Assembly: GCA_003152255.1 (NCBI GenBank)
Contig: PLZT01000389.1
Span: 1 to 13,315 of the forward strand
Direction of reading: 5' to 3'
From: Methylocystaceae bacterium
Lineage (GTDB): Bacteria > Pseudomonadota > Alphaproteobacteria > Rhizobiales > Beijerinckiaceae
DNA: 13,315 bases
In this document: in pieces, positions 5,568-13,315 of the stretch
Numbering within the stretch: position 1 is the first letter of the stretch
Layout of the letters: every line of letters starts with the position of its first letter
Position numbers and translations under genes: made by a program
Notes under the pieces: generated by a model
What the model was told of the DNA's origin: nothing
The model's input: only the letters and a program-made list of their open reading frames with translations
Databases searched by the model: none

Positions 5568-8500
5568 TTACCTCGGCGTGGTTAACAGGGCGCTCAGTTT
5601 TTCCGGGTCGACCGGTTTGACCAAATAGCGATCGAACCCCGCTTCTCGACCGCGCGCCACGGCCGCTTCATGGCCATAGCCGCTCACCGCGATCAGCTTC
5701 AGCTCCGCTCCGCCTGGCAGACTCCGGATTTTGCGCGCGATCTCATAGCCGTCTTGTCCGGGCAGTCCGATGTCGAGCAGCACCGCCTCGGGCTGAAACT
5801 CCCGACACAAACGCAACGCGGCCTCGCCCGAATTCGCGCAGCGTATTTCGTGGCCTTCCAGTCGCAGCAACATCGCCGTGCTTTCCGCCACAGCCACGTC
5901 GTCGTCCACCACCAGCACGCGCAACCCCACGGGGTCGGCGAGCGGGCCATCTTCCGTCGGCGATGGGTCTTCCGCCGCATCGATGGCCGCGGGCAGCCGG
6001 ACGGTGAAGCTGGCGCCTTGACCGAGCCCGGCGCTATGCGCCTCCACGCGCCCGCCATGCAGCTCCACCAATTGGCGCACCAGGGTGAGACCGATGCCGA
6101 GCCCGCCCCGCGAACGGTCTGGACCATGCTCGCCTTGCCGGAAGAGTTCGAACACCTCGGGCAAAAGGCTCGCCGGGATTCCCGCGCCGTTGTCGCGCAC
6201 CTCGATCTCGACCTCCCGTCCCATGAGACCGGCGACCAGTTCGACGCGTCCGCGTTCCGGCGTGTATTTGGCCGCGTTGTCGAGGAGATTTTGCAGCACT
6301 TGGACCAGACGCACGAGGTCGCCATCGATCGTCACCCGCTTCTCGGGGATCATGACTTCGAAGCAATGGCCTTTGGCCGACATCAGCGGTTGCGCCGCCT
6401 CGCAGGCCTGGCGCACCAACTCGGAGAGTTCGACGGGCGCCTTCTTCAGGTTGATCTTGCCGCGCGCGATGCGAGAGATGTCCAGCAGTTCGTCCACCAG
6501 GCGGGCGAGATGGGCGACCTGGCGCTCGATGACGTCCTGCGCCCATTGCACGCGCGGCTCCTCCAGATCTAATTTGCCGAGCACGCGCGCGGCATAGCGG
6601 ATGGGCGCCAGAGGATTGCGCAACTCATGGGCGAGCATGGCCAGAAACTCATCCTTGCGCTGGTCGGCCTCGCGCAAGTCCTGCTCCCTGGCCTTGCGCT
6701 CGGTAATGTCGATCACGATGGCCTGCAGCCGACCGTCCGCGAATTGTCTGCCCCTGACCTCGCCAGTGAAGTTGGAGCCATCCTTGCGGCGGAAAAGCCA
6801 TTCGCTGACGACCATTTCCCCGCCCTCGAAGCGCGCGACCTCCCGACCGATGCGCTCCACTTCCCGCGGATCGACGACGTCGGCGGTGGTCAAGCGCAGC
6901 AGTTCCTCGCGGGTGTAGCCCAGCATCGCGCAGCCGGCGGAATTCACGTCGATAAAGGCGCCACGCGCGTCGGCGACGAAGATGCCGTCCGTCGCCTGCT
7001 CGACAAGCGCGCGGAATCGCGCTTCGCTGGATCGCAGCGCGGCCTCCCGGCTGGCGCGTTCGGCGCGCAAGCGCAAAACGCCAATGCCGTGGCTCAAGTC
7101 CTCGGCCAGCATCTGAAGCAGCGACACATCCGCGTCGTTAAAGGCGTGCGATCGCCCGGAATAAATAGTTAGGGCGCCGAAATTCTCGTCGTTGACCGTG
7201 AGCGGCAGCGAGATGCAGGCGGCGTAGCCGCGCCGTAGCGCCGCTTCCCGCCACGGTTCGAAGTCCGGGTTGTTCCGCAGGTCATCGAAAATCACGTAAT
7301 GGCCGGCGCGGATAGCCCTGCCGGCGGGGCCGCGGCCGTGTGCGCGGTCCGCCCAGGTGAGACGAATTTCGTTTAGATAACCATCCCCGAAACCCGCGTG
7401 AGCGACCGGACGAAGGCTTTGCTCCGCATCCTTTTCGGCGTAGCCGACCCAAACCATGGCGTGGCCGCAATCCTCGACGACGATCCGGCAGATCTCGCGC
7501 AGAAAGCTTGTCTCGTCCGTGGCGCGCACGAGGGCCCAGCCGCTCGCGCTATAGGCCCGCAAAGTTTGGTTGAGCCGTTGAAGCTCTTGCTCCGCGCGTT
7601 TTCGTTCGGTGACGTCCAGATTGATGCCGGTCATGCGGACGGGGGAGCGGTCGGGAGCATAGTCGACCTTGGCCAAGCTCGCGAGCCAGCGCTCCTCGCC
7701 GGTTGGGAACACAACGCGATATTCCGTCCGGTGTTCGAGCATGCGCCTCTCGAAACCTTCGCGCACCGCGCGCTCGATCGGCCCCCGATCGTCGGGGTGC
7801 AGGCAGGCAAGCCAATCCTGGTATGAGGGGGAGCCGAGCTTGGGATCGCGTCCGTGCAGCGAGTAACTATCCGACGACCAAATTTGTTCGTTCGTCAGGA
7901 TGTTCCATTGCCAAGCCGCCGCGCGGGCGCCGCTCAGCGCGAAGCGCAGCCGCTCCTCGCTGTCGCGCAGCGCCTGTTCCGCGCGCTTGCGATCGGTCAC
8001 GTCAAGATTTGTTCCAACGACCCATTCGGTCTGTCCCTGAGCGTTGGCGCGGAGCGTTTCCGCGGTTTGTATGTCGCGACATTCCCCATTGTCCTTGCGC
8101 CGGATGCGGAACTCGCGGTGGTTGACCCCACCTTCGCGAGCGTGCTTTCGCATCAACTCTTCTTGTCGAGCCAGTTCTTCCGGCAATACGGCCCCCGCCC
8201 AATTATCATAGTTCACCAACCCGTCTTCGGTCGGAGGAATCCCGTAAATGCGAAACATCTGCGCGTCCCACCGGACCATGTTGGTGATGGTGTTCCACTC
8301 CCAAATGCCAACCTCCGTGGCCTCGGTGGCCAGTTGCATTCGCAGCTGGCCTTCGCGCAACATGTCTTCCGTGAGCATGCGTTTGGTGGTGTCGGTGGAT
8401 ATCGCCGCATATTGGCGCGGCTTTCCCTTGTCGTCGAGAAAGGGCGCGATGGTCGTGTCCACCCAATATAAAGAGCCGTCCTTGGCGCGGTTCCTCAGCT

Positions 8501-9656
8501 CGCCGCGCCAGACCCGGCCGCTGGCGATCGTCGCCCACAGGTCGCGGAAGAATTCCGGCGGATGGAAACCTGAGTTGATGATGCGGTGATTTTGGCCCAG
8601 CAATTCCTCGCGCGAATATTTCGAGATCGCGCAGAACTTGCCGTTCGCGTAGGTTATCGCACCGCGCGGGTCGGTGATTGCGACGATAGCGTGCTCGTCA
8701 AGCGCCGCCCTCAGGTCCGTGACCTCCTTCAAGGAATCGCGCAGCGCTTGTTCGGCGCGTTTGCGATCTCCAATGTCGCGAAGGATCGTCGAGATTCCCG
8801 CGACATTGCCCTTGGCGTCCTTGACCGGTGAGATAGTTAGCGAGACATCGATTTCGCGGCCATCCTTGGCCACGCGCGCCGTTTCGTAATGATCGATGCG
8901 CTTGCCCGCCGTGATCCGCGCGATGATGACGGCCTCCTCGTCGATCCGACCGGGCGGAATCATGCGCGTGGACGACTGCCCGATCATCTCTTCGGCGCTA
9001 AAGCCGAACAGGCGCGTCGCCCCGGCGTTCCAACTGGTGATGATCCCGTCGAGACTCTTGCCGAGAATCGCGTCGGACGAAGATGCGACAATCGCCGAAA
9101 GCCGCTCATTGACGGCTCCCGCCGCCTCGACCTCGACGACGCGCGCCCAAGCGCGGCGGAGCATCTCGGTCACGCCGATAATGAGGGCGCAACTTAGCGA
9201 AAAACCCGCAAGCCCGAGCACATCGGTGGCGTCCACGAGCGGAACGAAGAAGTAATGGACAGTGAACGCGCAAAGGACGGCCCCGGAAATCCCCGCGGAC
9301 AGGCCTCCAACAAGCGAGGCGACCACCACCACCGGATAAAACGTCACATAGGCGAGTCTTGTCGTCGATTCCCCCAGCAGCGCCAACCGGGCCAGAGCGC
9401 CCATGCCGGCGGCCAGCGCGCCGATCCCAATGCCCGACCACCAGGGGAGTCGATCGCGCCGTGAGGCGGCCTCGATCAAAACATCCAAAATACGGCGGGC
9501 CCGCGCCGGCTTAAACAGCGGGCTCCCGTTGAGCGTAGGGGGGTCCTGCTCGGATGATCCATCATAAGCCAATGACTTCCCTCGATCTTCCCTCGGCGGC
9601 GGTGTTTTTGACCGGCGTTCTCCGCCGACCGCCTCGTTCTCGATCAGTTTCGCCAC
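5568..9656 (-). CDS. Membrane-anchored hybrid histidine kinase: DUF4118-like, 5 PAS, GAF, HisKA, HATPase, REC; 1362 aa
   Basis: Multi-input sensor kinase of the inner membrane. Domain order: four hydrophobic helices (about 74-93, 102-118, 121-140, 147-164), resembling the DUF4118 membrane region of KdpD-type sensors; PAS1 185-297, PAS2 312-425, PAS3 435-557 and PAS4 563-686, each followed by a D-T-RKRAEQALRDS-like linker; GAF 700-865; PAS5 870-988. The HisKA motif LAHELRNPLAP carries the phosphorylated His at 1010. The HATPase has the N-box NLLDNAAKYTP (N1127), DNGAGIP (1155-1161) and GGLGIGL. The C-terminal receiver has acidic DDD (1251-1253), phospho-acceptor D1295, S1325 and K1347. All catalytic residues are present. 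The start is GTG at 9656 with a poor ribosome site; TTG at 9572 (residue 29) is preceded by GAGGGAAG at good spacing and would remove only a hydrophilic leader. The gene lies 79 bases downstream of the FixJ-type regulator gene on the same strand. No heme-PAS signature was recognised. Confidence 0.95.
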   Translation of the reverse strand: MAKLIENEAVGGERRSKTPPPREDRGKSLAYDGSSEQDPPTLNGSPLFKPARARRILDVLIEAASRRDRLPWWSGIGIGALAAGMGALARLALLGESTTRLAYVTFYPVVVVASLVGGLSAGISGAVLCAFTVHYFFVPLVDATDVLGLAGFSLSCALIIGVTEMLRRAWARVVEVEAAGAVNERLSAIVASSSDAILGKSLDGIITSWNAGATRLFGFSAEEMIGQSSTRMIPPGRIDEEAVIIARITAGKRIDHYETARVAKDGREIDVSLTISPVKDAKGNVAGISTILRDIGDRKRAEQALRDSLKEVTDLRAALDEHAIVAITDPRGAITYANGKFCAISKYSREELLGQNHRIINSGFHPPEFFRDLWATIASGRVWRGELRNRAKDGSLYWVDTTIAPFLDDKGKPRQYAAISTDTTKRMLTEDMLREGQLRMQLATEATEVGIWEWNTITNMVRWDAQMFRIYGIPPTEDGLVNYDNWAGAVLPEELARQEELMRKHAREGGVNHREFRIRRKDNGECRDIQTAETLRANAQGQTEWVVGTNLDVTDRKRAEQALRDSEERLRFALSGARAAAWQWNILTNEQIWSSDSYSLHGRDPKLGSPSYQDWLACLHPDDRGPIERAVREGFERRMLEHRTEYRVVFPTGEERWLASLAKVDYAPDRSPVRMTGINLDVTERKRAEQELQRLNQTLRAYSASGWALVRATDETSFLREICRIVVEDCGHAMVWVGYAEKDAEQSLRPVAHAGFGDGYLNEIRLTWADRAHGRGPAGRAIRAGHYVIFDDLRNNPDFEPWREAALRRGYAACISLPLTVNDENFGALTIYSGRSHAFNDADVSLLQMLAEDLSHGIGVLRLRAERASREAALRSSEARFRALVEQATDGIFVADARGAFIDVNSAGCAMLGYTREELLRLTTADVVDPREVERIGREVARFEGGEMVVSEWLFRRKDGSNFTGEVRGRQFADGRLQAIVIDITERKAREQDLREADQRKDEFLAMLAHELRNPLAPIRYAARVLGKLDLEEPRVQWAQDVIERQVAHLARLVDELLDISRIARGKINLKKAPVELSELVRQACEAAQPLMSAKGHCFEVMIPEKRVTIDGDLVRLVQVLQNLLDNAAKYTPERGRVELVAGLMGREVEIEVRDNGAGIPASLLPEVFELFRQGEHGPDRSRGGLGIGLTLVRQLVELHGGRVEAHSAGLGQGASFTVRLPAAIDAAEDPSPTEDGPLADPVGLRVLVVDDDVAVAESTAMLLRLEGHEIRCANSGEAALRLCREFQPEAVLLDIGLPGQDGYEIARKIRSLPGGAELKLIAVSGYGHEAAVARGREAGFDRYLVKPVDPEKLSALLTTPR

Positions 9657-9688
9657 TGTCTGGCGCCGGCGTCAATGGTCATCGATAA

Positions 9689-9714
9689 AACGGGTCGTCG
9701 AAGCCTTAGGTTCA
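9689..9714 (-). promoter_or_regulatory. Near-match to EcfG promoter upstream of the hybrid kinase
   Basis: The minus strand reads TGAAC (9714-9710), 17 bases, then CGTT (9692-9689). This differs from GGAAC-N17-CGTT by one base. It would start a transcript about 25 bases before the GTG at 9656. It is weaker than the perfect match at 3638-3662 and could be chance. Confidence 0.35.
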
Positions 9715-9729
9715 ACCGACCAAATCCAG

Positions 9730-9749
9730 ATATAATCAACTGATTATAT
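9730..9749. repeat. AT-rich perfect palindrome spanning the stop of the FixJ-type gene
   Basis: ATATAATCA (9730-9738) and TGATTATAT (9741-9749) are exact 9-base inverted arms separated by AC. The TGA stop of the regulator gene (9736-9738, minus strand) lies inside the left arm. The site is 74 bases before the hybrid kinase start and strongly AT-rich in GC-rich surroundings. It suits a dimeric DNA-binding protein better than a terminator, since the two-base centre forces a strained loop and there is no following T-run. It is not an FNR/FixK box, which reads TTGAT-N4-ATCAA. Confidence 0.55.
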
Positions 9750-10371
9750 TTGAATCTGAAGCTGTTGAATCATCGCGCTGGACGGCCAACGCCATTTTGA
9801 CGAGCTCGGACAAGCTGCCCGCGCGCATTTTTGCCATCACATTGGCGCGGTGGACTTCGACGGTTCTCGCGCTAATGCCGAGTTCATGCGCGATGAGCTT
9901 ATTCGGTTGCCCCTTGAGCAATCCCGCCAGCACCTCCCGTTCCCTTTTGCTCAAGGTCGCGAGCCGCTCTTGGATCACGCCCGTCGCCGCGTCGGGCGGA
10001 TCCTCACGCCTCAGCGCCGAGCGAATGGCGGCGAGAAGACGCTCGCCGTCGAACGGCTTCTCGAAAAAATCCACCGCTCCCTGTCGCATGGCCGCGACCG
10101 CGAGCGGAATATCGCCATGCGCGGTCATGACGATCACCGGCATGGAAACCCGCTGCTTTTTCAGCGCCGCCAGGAGATCGAGTCCGCTGATTTCCGGCAT
10201 GCGCACATCCGTGACCACGCAGCCCGAATCGCTTTGTCGGACCGTTTCCAGGAATGTTTGGGCCGATTCATACGTGCGGACCCTGTGGCCCTCCGCCGTC
10301 AACAGCAGGGTCACCGAATCGAGAATCGCCCGGTCGTCGTCGACGATATGAATAGTTGGATCATAAACCAT
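9736..10371 (-). CDS. FixJ-family response regulator (REC + LuxR-type HTH), 211 aa
   Basis: DNA-binding output of a two-component system. The receiver (residues 6-120) has acidic residues D11-D12, phospho-acceptor D55 in VVTDVRMPE, T83 in VIVMTAHGD, and K105 in FFEKPFD. The MTAHGDIPLAVAAMRQGAVDFFEKPFD stretch (82-108) is typical of FixJ rather than NarL. The LuxR/GerE helix-turn-helix covers about 138-195, with LSKREREVLAGLLKG and the recognition region LGISARTVEVHRANVMAKM. The frame is open to a TTG at 10398, but the ATG at 10371 aligns with usual FixJ starts and is preferred; neither has a strong ribosome site. It follows the CheB/CheR-FixL-like kinase gene on the same strand, so that kinase is the likely phosphate donor. 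Expected targets are promoters nearby or at other loci, as for FixJ and fixK, but no target can be named here. Confidence 0.93.
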   Translation of the reverse strand: MVYDPTIHIVDDDRAILDSVTLLLTAEGHRVRTYESAQTFLETVRQSDSGCVVTDVRMPEISGLDLLAALKKQRVSMPVIVMTAHGDIPLAVAAMRQGAVDFFEKPFDGERLLAAIRSALRREDPPDAATGVIQERLATLSKREREVLAGLLKGQPNKLIAHELGISARTVEVHRANVMAKMRAGSLSELVKMALAVQRDDSTASDSNIIS

Positions 10372-10508
10372 TTCTGCGCTGCGGATGCTCGCGAACAATG
10401 TCTATGATATATGGTATTTTTCCCTGCGCAGGTAAAGGGAGACTGCCTGATTGTCGCGTTTTTTGTTATCGAATTTTTTAACGCGGCGCCGACGAGCGTC
10501 AGCGTTGC
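10372..10508 (-). promoter_or_regulatory. Intergenic region upstream of the FixJ-type regulator
   Basis: 137 bases separate the kinase stop (10509) from the regulator ATG. The region includes the 10-base perfect palindrome CCTGCGCAGG (10423-10432), and the outer inverted pair TCCCT (10421-10425) and AGGGA (10436-10440). Around it lie AT-rich segments (10401-10421 and 10460-10482). It could contain the regulator's own promoter, with the palindrome as operator, or the genes could be read through from the kinase. No clean -35/-10 pair or T-run terminator was identified. Confidence 0.4.
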
Positions 10509-13315
10509 TTATGGATCGGCGTCCGCGGCCGCCAACGGCAAGGTGAAGCTGAAAACGGCGCCGCCTGCGGAATTGGGCCGGGCCCATATTTTTCCGTAGT
10601 GAGCCTCGACGATCAAGCGTGAGATCGACAGGCCGACGCCCAGGCCGCGTTCCTTCGTCGTGAGAAAAGGTTCGAACGGATCTCGCTGGTCCAGGCCGGA
10701 CAGGCCTCGTCCGGTGTCCGAAACGTCGATCTGGATCATTTCGTTTTCGACAAGCGAGGTCGCGATCGTTATCTCGCGGCTCTGGCAGGCCGCCATGGCC
10801 TCGGAGGCGTTGAGTATGAGATTAACCAATACTTGCTTGATCTGGACCTTGTCCACCAGCACGCCGTCCTTGTTGGCGTTCAGTGCGAGAACCATCTGAA
10901 TCTTGGCGTCTTTCACTCCGCCAATGGTAAGTTCGAACACTTCCCTAATTAAATTGTGTAAACTCTCGTGCGTCATGTTGGGCTCGCCATCGGCGACGAA
11001 TTCGCGCAAATGGCGGATGATCCTGCCAGCCCGCATGATCTGATCCGTGGCGCGATCCAAAGCCTCGTCGATGCTGGCGGGCCGCTCCTCGAGCGGCAGT
11101 TGCAACAGCCGCCGTATCGCTTTCAGATAAGTAGCGATCGCCGAGAGCGGTTGATTTAGCTCATGCGCCAATCCAGTGGCCATTTCCGCCATGGATCTCA
11201 AACGGTCGGCGTGCAGTTCGCGCACATATTCTTCCGATCTGGTCAGGCCGGAAATGTCGACGAAAGTGGCCACGACCCCGCTGATCTTTCCAGCCATATC
11301 GTAATACGGCGTGATACGCGCAATATAATAGAGCGGATCAACCCCGCTTGCGCACACGCGCCGTTCCATCAGCGTTCCCGTGTCCAAAACCTTGCGGATG
11401 TCCGTTTGGAGTTCCGGGTAATCCAGCTTCGTCGCGAGGTCGGTAAGCGGACGCCCCGCGTCGGTCGGGATAATGCTGAAAAGTTCGGAGGCCGATGGCG
11501 TGAAACTGCGGATGACGAGATTTTGATCCAAAAAAAATGTCGCGATCCGCGTGCTGACAAAAACATTGCGCAGGTCGCTATTGGCGCGGTCCAATTCCTC
11601 GACCTTATCGGAGAGTTCGTGGTTGACGGTTTGCAACTCCTCGTTCAACGACTGCAGCTCTTCCTTGGAGGACTCGAGCTCTTCGTTGCTCGACTGCATT
11701 TCCTCGTTCAAGGAAACAAGCTCTTCGTTGGCGGACTTCAATTCCTCAAGCGTCGTCTCGTACTCCTCGATCGTCGATTGCAAACGATCGCGGGTTTCGT
11801 GCAATTCGCCCTCGAACCCCGCCGCGCCATCCGCGGAATCGGCCGTCTTGGCCGCGACCTCCTCGGCGCTTGGCGCGCGCCCTTGTTCATCGAACAAGAC
11901 CAGGAACAGCTTTCGGTTGCCGATCGAGTCCGACAACGGCTCCACGATCAGGGAGATCAGTTCGGCGCCGCCATCCTCGGATTCGACTTTGAGGTCCCGC
12001 CGCTTCACGGCGCGACGGTTTTCGATCGCCTCGCGCAGCGCGCAGCGCAATTCGAGACGCAGTCCCTTGCGCGCCATCGTCAAAAGCTGGCGGGTCGGCG
12101 CTCCCGGCGACGCTTCGAGCCATTTCCCGGTGCGCGACGAAAAATAGACAATATCGCCCTCATCGGTCACGACGACATGCGGCGGCGCGAATTGATCCAA
12201 AACGCGCGACTCGACGGACTGGCGCAGTTGAGAGCCGGATCGAGCGCTGTCCGCCCTAGGCAAATGAATTCCGAACGAGGCCGGGCGCCACTTATTGGCG
12301 ACGAGCGGCATGCGCGTCGGCAGACCGGCGTCGCGGGCCTGGAACAGACAATGCTTCTTGACGAGCGGCGCGAATAGATCGGTGAAGCGGCCAATGGATT
12401 CGGACATGCCAAGGAACAGAAAACCATGTGGCCTTAGCGCATAATGGAAGACAGGAAACATTTGCCCCTGCGCTTGAGCCTTGAAATAGATCAGTAGATT
12501 TCGGCAAGAGATCAAATCCATGCGGGAAAAAGGGGGGTCGCGTAATATGTCGTGCGCCGAGAAAACGCAAAGATCGCGCACCTCCTTGGCGACGATATAG
12601 CCGCCTGGGTCGGTGGTGAAAAAGCGTTGCCGCCGCTCGCGCGAGACGCCCTCCATCAACGCCTCGGGATAGCGCCCCGCGCGCGCCGCGTTCAACGCGG
12701 CTTCATCGACCTCGGTGGCGAAGATCGTCACGCGTGGCGCGACGCCAAGCTTGGCCATGTGTTCGCGCAGCAGGATGGCGATGGAAACGACTTCCTCGCC
12801 CGTGGCGCAGCCCGGCGCCCACACCCGCACCCAATCGGACGTCCCTTTTTTCTCGAACAACCGCGGAATGACGGTTTGTTCCAGCGCGGCGAACGCATCC
12901 TTGTCGCGAAAGAAACTCGTGACATTGATCAGAAGGTCGCGAAACAGCAGCCCCGCTTCGTCAGGGTTTTCACGCAAATATGCGACATAATTCTCGACGG
13001 CTTCACATTGCCGCGCCTGCATGCGGCGTTGGACGCGGCGCATGAACGTCCGCGTCTTGTATCCGCTGAAATCATGCCCCGTCTGACTGAAAAGAATTGC
13101 GCAAATCGCCTCCCGCGCCTCGGCGACGGCGCGACCATCCTCATTTGCGCGCGGGCACCCCAGAAGCGCCTCGAACGCGTCGAAACTTCCCAGATTTTCA
13201 ACGAGTTTCGACGCCATCGCGTCGACGGGGATCGCGAAATCGACTAGGCCGCTCGCGATGGCGCTGTCCGGCATTCCGGAGAAGCCAGGCCCAGAAGAAT
13301 CGGTCGCCTGCGCCA
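10509..13315 (-). CDS. CheB/CheR-PAS-FixL-like sensor histidine kinase (partial, N-terminus beyond the window)
   Basis: The frame stays open to the right edge, so the protein is N-terminally incomplete: 934 residues are visible, numbered here from the Met at 13274 with 13 more residues before it. The first part (SGMPDSAIASGLVDF) is the tail of a CheB methylesterase domain; its catalytic triad lies outside. CheR follows: helical N-domain about 55-125 and methyltransferase 145-315, with the SAM motif GCATGEE (155-161) and CRNLLIYF (257-264). Then come a PAS-like domain (about 355-465), a coiled coil of SLNEEL-type heptads (490-570) and a second PAS-like domain (571-680). The transmitter is FixL-like: ATGLAHELNQPLSAIATYLK with phospho-His 704, N-box QVLVNLILNASEAM (N822), DTGRG (853-857) and GLGVGLSISRLIVEAH. 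There is no receiver. The FixJ-type gene is immediately downstream and is its probable partner. No transmembrane helix is seen in the visible part. CheB-CheR-PAS kinases are a known architecture; substrates of the methylation modules are unknown here. Confidence 0.93.
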   Translation of the reverse strand, partial: AQATDSSGPGFSGMPDSAIASGLVDFAIPVDAMASKLVENLGSFDAFEALLGCPRANEDGRAVAEAREAICAILFSQTGHDFSGYKTRTFMRRVQRRMQARQCEAVENYVAYLRENPDEAGLLFRDLLINVTSFFRDKDAFAALEQTVIPRLFEKKGTSDWVRVWAPGCATGEEVVSIAILLREHMAKLGVAPRVTIFATEVDEAALNAARAGRYPEALMEGVSRERRQRFFTTDPGGYIVAKEVRDLCVFSAHDILRDPPFSRMDLISCRNLLIYFKAQAQGQMFPVFHYALRPHGFLFLGMSESIGRFTDLFAPLVKKHCLFQARDAGLPTRMPLVANKWRPASFGIHLPRADSARSGSQLRQSVESRVLDQFAPPHVVVTDEGDIVYFSSRTGKWLEASPGAPTRQLLTMARKGLRLELRCALREAIENRRAVKRRDLKVESEDGGAELISLIVEPLSDSIGNRKLFLVLFDEQGRAPSAEEVAAKTADSADGAAGFEGELHETRDRLQSTIEEYETTLEELKSANEELVSLNEEMQSSNEELESSKEELQSLNEELQTVNHELSDKVEELDRANSDLRNVFVSTRIATFFLDQNLVIRSFTPSASELFSIIPTDAGRPLTDLATKLDYPELQTDIRKVLDTGTLMERRVCASGVDPLYYIARITPYYDMAGKISGVVATFVDISGLTRSEEYVRELHADRLRSMAEMATGLAHELNQPLSAIATYLKAIRRLLQLPLEERPASIDEALDRATDQIMRAGRIIRHLREFVADGEPNMTHESLHNLIREVFELTIGGVKDAKIQMVLALNANKDGVLVDKVQIKQVLVNLILNASEAMAACQSREITIATSLVENEMIQIDVSDTGRGLSGLDQRDPFEPFLTTKERGLGVGLSISRLIVEAHYGKIWARPNSAGGAVFSFTLPLAAADADP

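Noticed and set aside
5670..6572. A 300-residue plus-strand open frame opposite the kinase core
   Set aside because: It overlaps HisKA, HATPase and receiver motifs on the other strand and reads as a His/Gln/Arg-rich mirror product.
9730..9749. FNR/FixK box at the AT-rich palindrome
   Set aside because: The half-sites are inside-out (AATCA-AC-TGATT) relative to TTGAT-N4-ATCAA.
11163..12377. A 404-residue open frame on the plus strand opposite the CheB/CheR kinase
   Set aside because: It is antisense to clear CheR, PAS and coiled-coil coding sequence. Its protein is a compositional mirror without recognisable motifs, as expected in GC-rich DNA.
1..13315. CRISPR array, tRNA, rRNA or riboswitch
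   Set aside because: No regularly spaced repeats, cloverleaf with a CCA-type end, rRNA-like stretch or recognisable riboswitch core was found by eye on either strand.

Overview
The window is GC-rich, densely coded DNA that looks like a chromosomal segment of an alphaproteobacterium, probably of the order Hyphomicrobiales (Rhizobiales), in or near the methylotroph/Beijerinckia-like families. The grounds are a FixJ-type response regulator beside a kinase with a FixL-like transmitter, a DUF3175 gene, a 51-residue basic protein of a kind I associate with this group, and a GGAAC-N16-CGTT element matching the alphaproteobacterial EcfG general-stress promoter. Genus cannot be fixed from the sequence alone.

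Layout. Positions 1-1578 are a low-density, partly decayed stretch. It holds one short exported-protein gene (minus strand, 100-300), a reading frame that seems broken by frameshifts and ends in a glycine-rich tail (335-700), and the C-terminal remnant of an IS630-family transposase (minus strand, about 838-1075). Next comes a 421-residue single-pass membrane protein of unknown function (plus, 1579-2844), which converges on a two-gene minus-strand unit: a DUF3175 protein (3144-3506) and a 51-residue basic protein (2975-3130), with an EcfG-type promoter upstream of the pair. After a non-coding gap of about 340 bases lies a class-3-like aldehyde dehydrogenase (plus, 3985-5370).

The right-hand 7.7 kb is a signalling cluster read entirely on the minus strand. 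In transcription order it encodes: (1) a large kinase carrying the tail of a CheB methylesterase domain, a complete CheR methyltransferase domain, a PAS-like domain, a long coiled coil, a second PAS-like domain and a FixL-like HisKA/HATPase transmitter, cut by the right edge of the window (10509-13315); (2) a FixJ-type REC-LuxR response regulator (9736-10371); (3) a 1362-residue membrane-anchored hybrid kinase with a DUF4118-like four-helix region, five PAS domains, one GAF domain, HisKA, HATPase and a C-terminal receiver (5568-9656).

How they may work together. The first kinase and the regulator resemble a FixL-FixJ pair whose input has been replaced by CheB/CheR and PAS modules, so they probably form a cognate transcription-controlling system. 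The hybrid kinase has its own receiver and may feed the same regulator or another output. A near-match to an EcfG promoter precedes the hybrid kinase gene, and AT-rich and GC-rich palindromes sit at the two ends of the regulator gene. A link to general stress control and autoregulation is inference. No CRISPR array, tRNA, rRNA or intact mobile element is visible.
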